In this document: one piece after another, positions 1-9,000 of the stretch
Layout of the letters: every line of letters begins with the position of its first letter
Numbering within the stretch: the stretch's first letter is position 1
Origin: Rhodobiaceae bacterium
GTDB lineage: Bacteria > Pseudomonadota > Alphaproteobacteria > Rhizobiales > Tepidamorphaceae
Direction: 5' to 3'
Length of the DNA stretch: 64,000 nucleotides
NCBI GenBank assembly: GCA_020637985.1
Contig: JACKJK010000008.1
Span: 124,001 to 188,000 of the forward strand
The notes under the pieces: model-generated
What the model saw: only the letters and a program-made list of their open reading frames with translations
Told to the model about the DNA's origin: nothing
Databases searched by the model: none
Program-made: the position numbers and the translations under genes

Positions 1-3000
1 CTGGATGATGTCGTCGCCGTCCTTGCCGTCGATGTCGTCGATGCCGGCTTCGCCGCGCAGGCGGTTGGCCTGGCTGTTGCCGATGATCATGTCGGCGAAC
101 ACCGAGCCGCGAATGTCCTCGACGTCGAAGGCTGCATCGGTGTCGCCGAAGGTGTCGAGGATTTCGAAGGCATCGAAGATCGAGGAATGGGCGCTGACGA
201 CGATGCCCTGGAATCCGCCGTGGTTGTGCTCGTTGTGGTAGCTCGCCTCGTCCTCACCCTGGCGGCCGTCGAAGGTATCGTCGCCGGCAAGCCCGACGAA
301 GCGTTCCACCAGCCCGCCGGTGTTATCGCTGCCCATCAGGCTATCGACGCCGCCGGTTCCGCGCAGGTCGTTGATGTTCTGGAAGGTGGTCGTGGCGACG
401 GGCGTCGACGGGCTGGCCGTCTGGTACAGCTGCGCCAGTCCGGTGAGGATGTCCATGTTGACGAAGTGGGTGTTGTCGTACTGGCCGTAGTCGAGCCGGT
501 CCCAGCCGCTCAGGCCGTCGACGTAGTCGTTGCCGTAGTAGGTGCGGAAGCTCTCGAATTCGTCGTTGCCGCCGCCGATCAGGATGTCGTCCCACTGGGT
601 GCCGAACACCGCCTCGATGCCGACCAGGAAGTCGACGTTGCCGAAGGTGTCGTAGCCGGTCGCCGCGGCAAGATCGACGATCACCCCCTGCGGATTGCCG
701 ATCGGCAGGTCGAGGTAGGCCTGCGCGTAGATAACGGTCTCAAGGTAGTAGTTGACGATGTCGAAGTTGCTGCCGCCGTCGCCGCCGATGAGGATGTCGT
801 TGCCGTATCCGCCAACCAGCACGTCGTCGTCGTCGCCGCCGTCGAGATAATCGTTGCCTTCGCCGCCACGTAACTCATCGTTGCCGGCGTCTCCAAAAAT
901 CGTATCATTCCCGCCGAAATAGCCGTCGATATATTGCGCGTGAGCATCGCCGAGAAGGTGGTCATCGCCTGCCCCGCCGTGCAGAATATCGTCGCCGCCT
1001 GCACCGGTCAGATTATTATCACCAGCATCACCGGTGATATCATCATCCCAAATTGAGCCGATGACATTTTCAATATTGCGAATCAGATCAGTACCGCCAT
1101 GGCCGTCGTTCGCGACCGTGCCGGCCGACAGGTCGACATCGACGCCGTTGGGCGAGGACCAGAACTCGATGCGGTCCATGCCGCCGCGCCCGTCGATGAA
1201 ATCGTCGCCGGCAAGACCGCGGAACCGGTCATTTCCGGAGGAACCGAGCAACTGGTCGTTGTACTGCGAGCCGACGAGCCGCGTTGTACCCAGGAACGAG
1301 TCGAAGCCCGAGGTCGCGATCGCGAGATCGTTGGCGCTCGCGTAGCTGACCGAAGTGATGTTGGCGTTCGTCGCAACACTGGTCGTGAAGGCAGTGTTGT
1401 TCACATCCATAAGTCCGGTCGTCAGGCCGGTTGCGCGGCCGATCTCGAGGTCGCCGTGAATGCCGGTCATGCCGTCGCCACCGTCGCTGGCGAACTGGTA
1501 ACGGATGGTGACGAGCGGAGTGCCGGAAATGACGACCGTATCGTCGCCGCCGGAAAGCCTGAGGTCGATCGAATTGCCGTTGAGACCCAGGAAAGTGGTG
1601 TCGACGTAGATCGTGTCGTCGAAGCCGCTGTCGATGATGGAAGAGAAGTTGGTGGCGGCGTCGTCAAAGTTGCCGCCGTCTTTGATGTAGAAGGTGCTCG
1701 TCTCCGCCGTGCCGCCGTTGACGCCGTTCGGCGTGAAGACGTGGAAGCTGGTCGTCAGGTTGGCGATGATGCCCTGCGTCTGGTCGGAATAGTCGAGCAT
1801 GAAGCCGTCGAACCAGCCAAGCTTGCCCGTCAGCGTCTCGCTGTCGGTGTAGCTGAAGGTATCCGCCCCGTGCCCGCCCTGTGCGCGGACGAACCCGCCC
1901 GACGCGGTGATCGTGTCGCCGTCGAGCCCGCCATAGACGAGGTCGATGGCGTCCCACGTCGCTTCCGTGCCGCCGGAATCGATGATGTCGGCGCCCGACC
2001 CGCCATGGATGATGTCGTTGCCGCGGAAGGTTCCGTTGCCGTCGCCGGAGATGATGTCGGCGCCGCCTTCACCATAGATCGTGTCGTTGCCGCCGAAGCC
2101 GGAGATCGTGTTGGCGAAACTGTCGCCGGTCAGCGTGTCGTCGAAATGCGAACCGTAGATGCCTTCGAAGCCGGTCAGCGTATCGGTGTCCCCGAAGCCA
2201 TCGTCCAGCGTCTGGCCCGTCAGCAGGTTGGCATCGACGCCGCCGTAGGAGTGCTCGTAGCTGACGATGTCCATCGTCCCGGCGCCGCCATCCAGAGCGT
2301 CGTTGCCCGCAAGTCCCTGTATCACGTTGTCGTTACCGTCGCCGGTCAGCGAATCGGCCAAATGCGTGCCGACGATGTTTGCCACGCCCGCGAACGTATC
2401 GGCGGTCGCCGCATTGTCGGTGTCCTGACCCGATTGGGTCCCCAGATCGACGGTCACGCCGGCAGTGTGGAACTCGTAGGACACCGTGACATTGCTCGCT
2501 CCGCTCGCATCGACACTGTCCTGCCCGCCGGTGAGCCCGATGACGATGTCGTTGTAACCGACCTCGAACAAGTCGTCGTGCTGGCTGTCGAGAACCATGT
2601 CGGGAATGCCGCCGAGTGCATCGTTCCAGCCGTATCCGTCGATAATGTTTTGCGCAAATGCGGAGAAGCCAAGCGCGCCCCCGAAGTTGCTTGAACCAGA
2701 AGTAAGATTCGCGAAGATGCCCGCCGGATCATTCTGGTAACTGATGACCGACCGATCGTATCCCTCACCCGCGGGGCGAACATCCCAGAAGCTGTCGCTC
2801 CCGTCGCCGCCGATCATGATGACGTACCCGCCCTCGTAATAGAACACATCCGTGTCATCGCCGCCGTCGAGAATTTCCGGCCCTGCAATCCAGTCGTCGA
2901 TGCGCGATGTCGGTCCTACCCCGCCGGCGTCGTTGCCGCTGTAGAGGATGTCATTGCCGGCCTCACCGTAGATGTGGTCGGCGCCGTCGCCGCCGATCAG

Positions 3001-6000
3001 GATGTCGTCATCGGCGCCGCCATGCATCTCGTCGTGGCCATCGCCACCCCGGATGGTGTCGTCGCCAGCGTCGCCGAACAGCAGGTCGTTGCCACCGAAG
3101 CCGCCGTCGTTGAAATCCGGATCGCCCTGGTCGCCATAGATCGTGTCGGCCCCGCCGCCGCCGTGGATCTCGTCGTCTCCGGCGAGGCCAAGCAGCACGT
3201 TGTTGTTGGCGTCGCCCGTGATCATGTCGTTGAACCGGCCGCCCGACACCTGCTCGATGTTGAGCAGGATGTCCTGTCCGCCCTGGCCGTCGTCGCTGGC
3301 AAATTGCGCCGATAGGTCGACCGTCACGCCGGAGGAGGCGGAGGTGTATTCGGCACGGTCGCCCGTGCCGCCCCTGCCATCGATGTAGTCAAGACCGGCG
3401 CCGCCGCGCAGGCGGTTGTTATTGGCATCGCCGAACAGGATGTCGTTATAGGCCGATCCGACAAGCCGCATGGCGCCGCTGAACGCGTCGTAGCCGGAGG
3501 TTGCGTTGGCGAGATCGGTCGATGTTGTAAAATATGCCGATGTGATGTTGAAGTTGTACACAACCGCAACAATAAGGAACGGGTTGCCGATTTCGTTCAG
3601 CAGTCCCGCTGTCACGCCCGTTGCCCTGCCAAGTTCGAGGTCGGCGTAGACGCCGGTGTCAACGATTCCCGAACTTGCCTGAGCATAGCTGATACGGCCC
3701 GTGACGCCGCTCTCGAAGGTCACGTCGTCGTCGCCCGCCGTCAGTCGTACCTCGAACCAGCTGCCCTGGCTGTTGGCGTAGTTCGCCGCGACATGGATGA
3801 CGTCGTCATGCGTGCTGTCGAGCAGGCCATGGATTCCGGCGATGCGGTCGATGTTGCCGAAGCCGTCGTGGATCTGCCCGGGTTCGACAACAGTGCCCGA
3901 CAGGGTCTGCTGGCTGCCCGTGGCCTGGTCGTCGATGTTGGCGAGGATTCCCGAGGTCGAGGTCTGGTAGCCGACAAGCGCGATATCCGCCCGCGTGCCG
4001 TCGCCGCCGGCATACAGGGTGTCGTTGCCCGGCCCGCCGACCATCAGCACCGAGCCGCGCGGCGAGACGAGCGCGTCGTCCCCACCATCGCCGACGAGTT
4101 GCTCGCGGTCGGCGCCGAAATCGCCGAACGGCGTACCGCCGCCCCAGATCAGGTCGCGTCCGGCATCGCCGGAAATGTCGTTGTAGCCGCCGTTGCCGAT
4201 CAGCACGTCATCGCCGGTCGTTCCGGTCAGGTTGAAGTCGCCGAATGCTCCGGGCTCGACGGTGACCGCCACGATGCCGGCGTCTTCCGCGCCGCTGGCA
4301 ACGGTAGCCTTGTAGGAGATCAGGTCCGTTCCCGGCCCGCCGTAAATCGCCGAGTAGGTCGCCTGGCCGCTCGAGGCGTCGATCTCGACCAGGTTGCCGT
4401 GCTCGCTCCAGAAGCGGATGTCGCTGGTGAACGGCAGGACCGGGGCGGTGCCGAGATCATTGGCCAGCAGGTTCGCGGTGCCCGTACCGCCGATGGCGAG
4501 TTGGGCGGAATCGGTCACCGCCTCGACTCCGGTGAACGTACCGTTGATCGTGATGGTGATCGTGTCCGCCGTTGTGCCGCCGAGGCTGTCTTCGACCTCG
4601 ACCTCGTAGGCGAGCGTCACGAACTCGCCGCTGGCCAGATAGGTGAACAGTGCGGCTGCCGCCGCGAAGGTCCACGTGGTCGAGAACGCCGCCGGGGTGC
4701 CGCTCTGCCCGGAGAAGCTCATCAGTGCCTTCAGCGTGGCATCGTCGACGCCGGAAAGCCCGCCCGTGGTGCCGCCGCGCGTCACGTTGAGTACGGTGAT
4801 CGTGTGCGCCGTCTCGTTGGTATCGGCATCGGAGGTGACGAGCGTGCCCGTCGCATCGACCGTGTCGCCCGGCACGTCGGTCTCGGTGTCGGAGCCCGTG
4901 AAGTCGGACGCCACCTCGACGACGGGGTCGTCGTTTGTCCCTATGATGGTGATCACCACGTCCTGGGAGGCGGTGCCGCCGGCGCCGTCGGACAGGTTGA
5001 CCGTGTAGGTGACCTCGAGCGTCTCGCCGTCCGCAAGGTAGTCGAAGGCGTCCGTGCCCGCATCGAACGTCCAGTTGACGGTCCCCGTCGTCGAGACGTT
5101 GTCGATCGCCGTGCCCGACTGCGGCGAGAACATCGCCAGCAGTGCGCCGTTGCTGGTGCCCGACGCATTGCCGGAGGTGGCGACCGTCACACCGGTGATC
5201 GAAACGGTTTCGGATGTATCCGGGTCGGTGACGAAAAACGAACCCGTCGTCGACAGCGCGCCTTCGGTCTCGTCCAGCGTCTCGACGACATCGGTCGGCG
5301 GAATGACGGCATCGACCGCCACGTAGCCGCCCTGACCGTCAGGCGCGAAGACGTAGACTGAGCCGGTTTCCGCGCCGCCGTCATCGTCGAAGTAGGAACC
5401 GACCGTGACGACGCCGCTGTCGTTGATGGCAACGGACTGGCCGAATTGATCGCCCGCCGCCGCATCCGGCGCCACGATCTTGATTGCTGCGAGGTAGCCT
5501 CCGGAGCCATCGGGCTGGAAGATATAGGCCGAACCGGATTCCGAGCCGGCGTCATCATCGATGTAGGCGCCGACAACGACGGTGCCCTGTGCGTTGATCG
5601 CGACATCGATCCCGAAACTGTCGTCTGCCGCGCCGTCCGGAGCGATAAGCTTTATCGGAGCGTTGTAGCCGCCGACGCCGTCCGGGACGAAAACGTAGAC
5701 CGAACCGGATTCAAGGCCGTTGTCGTCATCCAGCATGGCGCTCGCGACGATTACGCCATCTTCGTTGATGTCGAGGTAGCGGCCGAAATCATCGTCAGGC
5801 GCGCCATCGGGGGCGAGCAGCTTGGTGACGAAATCATAGCCGCCCGCGCCATTGTCCTCGAAGACGTAGACCGAACCGGAACGAAGTCCGTTGTCGTCGT
5901 CGTTGAACGCGCCGATCGCGATCGTGCCATTGTTATTGATCGCCGTCGCGTGCCCGAAGAACATCGCCGCGACAGGGTCCGGGGCAACCAATTCTATTCC

Positions 6001-9000
6001 CGCGTTGTATCCACCGGAGCCGTCAGGAACGAAGACGTACGCTGCGCCAGGATCGGTATTTGTCGTCACATCAGTGTGCGCACCGGTGACGACAACGCCC
6101 GCATCGTTGATCGAAACATCTGTCCCCAAGCGGCCTGCCGGCTCGCTTGTCGGGGCGGTCAGCTTGACGGGGGTGAGATATCCGCCGGAACCGTCCGGAT
6201 TGAACACATAGACGGAGCCGTCGTCGGTCCCGTCGATATCATCGAACGGCGCGCCGATGGCGATCGTGCCGCTGGAATTGATGTCGGCCGAATAGCCGAA
6301 AACATCATCGGCGTTGCCGAGCGACGGCAGCAGCTTGATGGGCGCTGCATAGCCGCCCGTGCCGTCCGGCACGAAGACATAGGCCGAGCCTGTCTTGACG
6401 CCGCCGTCCACGTCATTGGGCGAACCCGTCACGATGATGCCGGAGTTTGAAATGGCTACGGGATCGCCGAACCAGTCGCCGGCGGCCGCGTCCGGCGCCG
6501 TCAGCTTCTCGCCGGCCAGCAGGACTTGCGGCGCCGTGCCTGTTTGGATGACCGTGATGTTGACGGACCCCGTGTCACCCAGCGCGCCGCCGGACCCGGC
6601 CGCGCTCTGGTCGTCGACGGTGATGTCGAGCGTATCGGTGCCGCTGAAGTTGTTGTCGGGCGTGTATTGCAGGTTCGCCAGCGCTGCATTGATGTCGGTC
6701 TGCGAAGCCGAGAACGCCAGCGTTCCGTCGCTGCCGTCGCTGTCGGTGAATGAAAGCCCGGTCGTTGCGCCGGTGAAGGCAAGATCGCCGTTGCCGACAC
6801 CCAGCATCACCAAGATCGGGTCGTTTCCCGCATCGACGTCGGTGATCGAAAGCCCGGAGAAGGTGCCGCTGGTGCCCGCATCGACGATGAGCCCGACCGA
6901 CGTCGCGGTGACGGTGATGTCGTAGCCGGGGTTGCCGCCGAACGAGGCAAAGATGTTGTAGCGCAGCGAGGTGTCGTCGCCGCCGGTCACTGTGTAACTG
7001 TCGACAATCTGGTCCGGGTAGGCGCTCGGCGCGATGCGCAGGACGACGCCGGCAAATGGCGCGAGCGCGTTGCTGGCCCCGTCGAGCAGCGTGAAGGTGA
7101 ACCCGCCCTGCGGCAGTGCGGTGACGTCGAGGGTGACGATATCGCCGGCCTGAAATCCGCTGACGGTTGGGGTCGTGTATCCGAAGCCCGAGCCGAAAAC
7201 GACAGGTCCGGCATCGAATGCGCCGGTATTGACGGCCGCCACGCCAGCCGACTCCGTGCCGCCGATGACCGGAGCGTCATTGACCGCAAGAACGTTGATG
7301 TCGAAGCTCTGGCTGGTCGCCTGCGCCCCGCCTGTCCCCGACGAGCCGCCGTCATCGACATCGACCTGCAAAGTGTCAGTGCCGTTGAAGTCCTGGTCCG
7401 GCGTGTAGTCGATGGAGGCTGCAAGCGCCGCGGTGACGTCGGTCTGGCTTCCGGAGAAGGAGAGCGTGTCGGTGCCTTGCCCGGTGATGCCGGTCAGCGC
7501 ACTGGTATTCGTCCCCGACGTGAAGTCCAGCGTGCCGTGTGCGACGCTCAGCGTCACCGACAGCGGATCGCTCCCCGCATCCACGTCGCTGATCGCGATG
7601 CCGGAGATGGTGACGGTAGTGTCTTCGTCGGTTTGGATCGACGAACTGGCATTCTGAAGCGCCCCCAGGGCGAGGTCGAAAAACCCGACACCACCGAGAG
7701 TGTTAGGTATGACCGAGAACTGCCCGGAACCGTCGTTGAGATAGGTTGCGGTCGCCAGTGATTCCGAGCCAGCGAGGAAGTCAATATCGCCGTCGCGATC
7801 GACATCGCCGACGGCAATCGATCGCAGTTCACCGGTGGTTGGGCGCCAGCTCGCCGACAGCGAGAACGCGCCACTCCCGTCGTTCAGCCAAACCTGAAGA
7901 TAACCGTCGTTCGTTCCGAATACGGCATCCAGATCGCCGTCGTTGTCGAAGTCGGCAAACTCGAAATCCAGCGCCCCTTCGGCACTCAGGGCGAAAACGA
8001 ACTGGGCCCCGGACAACGCACCGGAGCCATTGTTTAGGACCGTGTAAGTCGTATTCGTGTTGAAATCGGTAAATGCCGCATCTGTCCAGCCGTCTCCGTT
8101 GATATCCCCCGCGCGCAGGAACATGCCGGACAAAGATTGTGTGACGGAGAAATTTCCGGACCCGTCATTTGTAAAAACAACGCTCGAGCTGGGATAGCTT
8201 CCGACGATAATATCTAAATCCGAGTCATTATCCAGATCGACCATGTCGACATATGAAGAACCACTTGCCGCAATTAATGTTTGACTTGATTTAGAGAACA
8301 AGCCGCTCCCGTCGTTGAGCCATATTTCGACTTCAGCTGAACTAAAAGTGCGTGGGAGTGCGGCGTCCAGATCCCCGTCGCCGTCAATATCACCTAGCGC
8401 GACATCCTGGACGTCGGCTCCACCAACGGATTGGCCGGTGGAAACGAGCGTGCCACTTCCGTCGTTCAGCCAGACGGTACTCGGTCCAAAAAAGCGATAA
8501 GCAACGAAAACGTCCAAATCACCATCGCCATCGAGGTCGCCCAGCGCGCTGCTTCGTCCCTGATTGTGCCCTGCCACTCCGTCAAGTGATTGCGAAAACG
8601 TGAAGTTGCCGCTTCCGTCGTTGAAATAGCTTTGGTCCACGCCATCGTGCTTCACGCCGATAACATCGAGGACTGGTAAAGTCGGAGGAATGACCACCGG
8701 CGCGTCGTTCACCGGTGTCACGTTGACGGTGCTGGTGATCGTGTTGCTGTCGAGCGCCGGGCCGTATTCCGTCTCGCCGTCGTTGACCGCGAACGAGATC
8801 GTGCGCGCAAGCGCGCTTGGATCATCTGACGTGTTCTCGTAGGTGACAGCGCGCAACGCCGCCTGGAAGTCGGCGACCGTCGCGTTGGTGCCGGTCAGCG
8901 TCAGCGTGCCCGTCGAAGCGTTGAACGACCCGGTGATGTTGGCGGTATCGGTGAAGGCGAGCACATCCTCGCCCTCGACGTAGTTTGCCGTGATCTGCAC

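Noticed and set aside
1099..5361. Long plus-strand open frames opposite the giant adhesin gene (531 and 522 codons)
   Set aside because: They are antisense shadows of GC-rich, repetitive RTX codons: Val/Asp/Ala/Arg-rich with no domain, while the minus strand gives continuous recognisable repeats.
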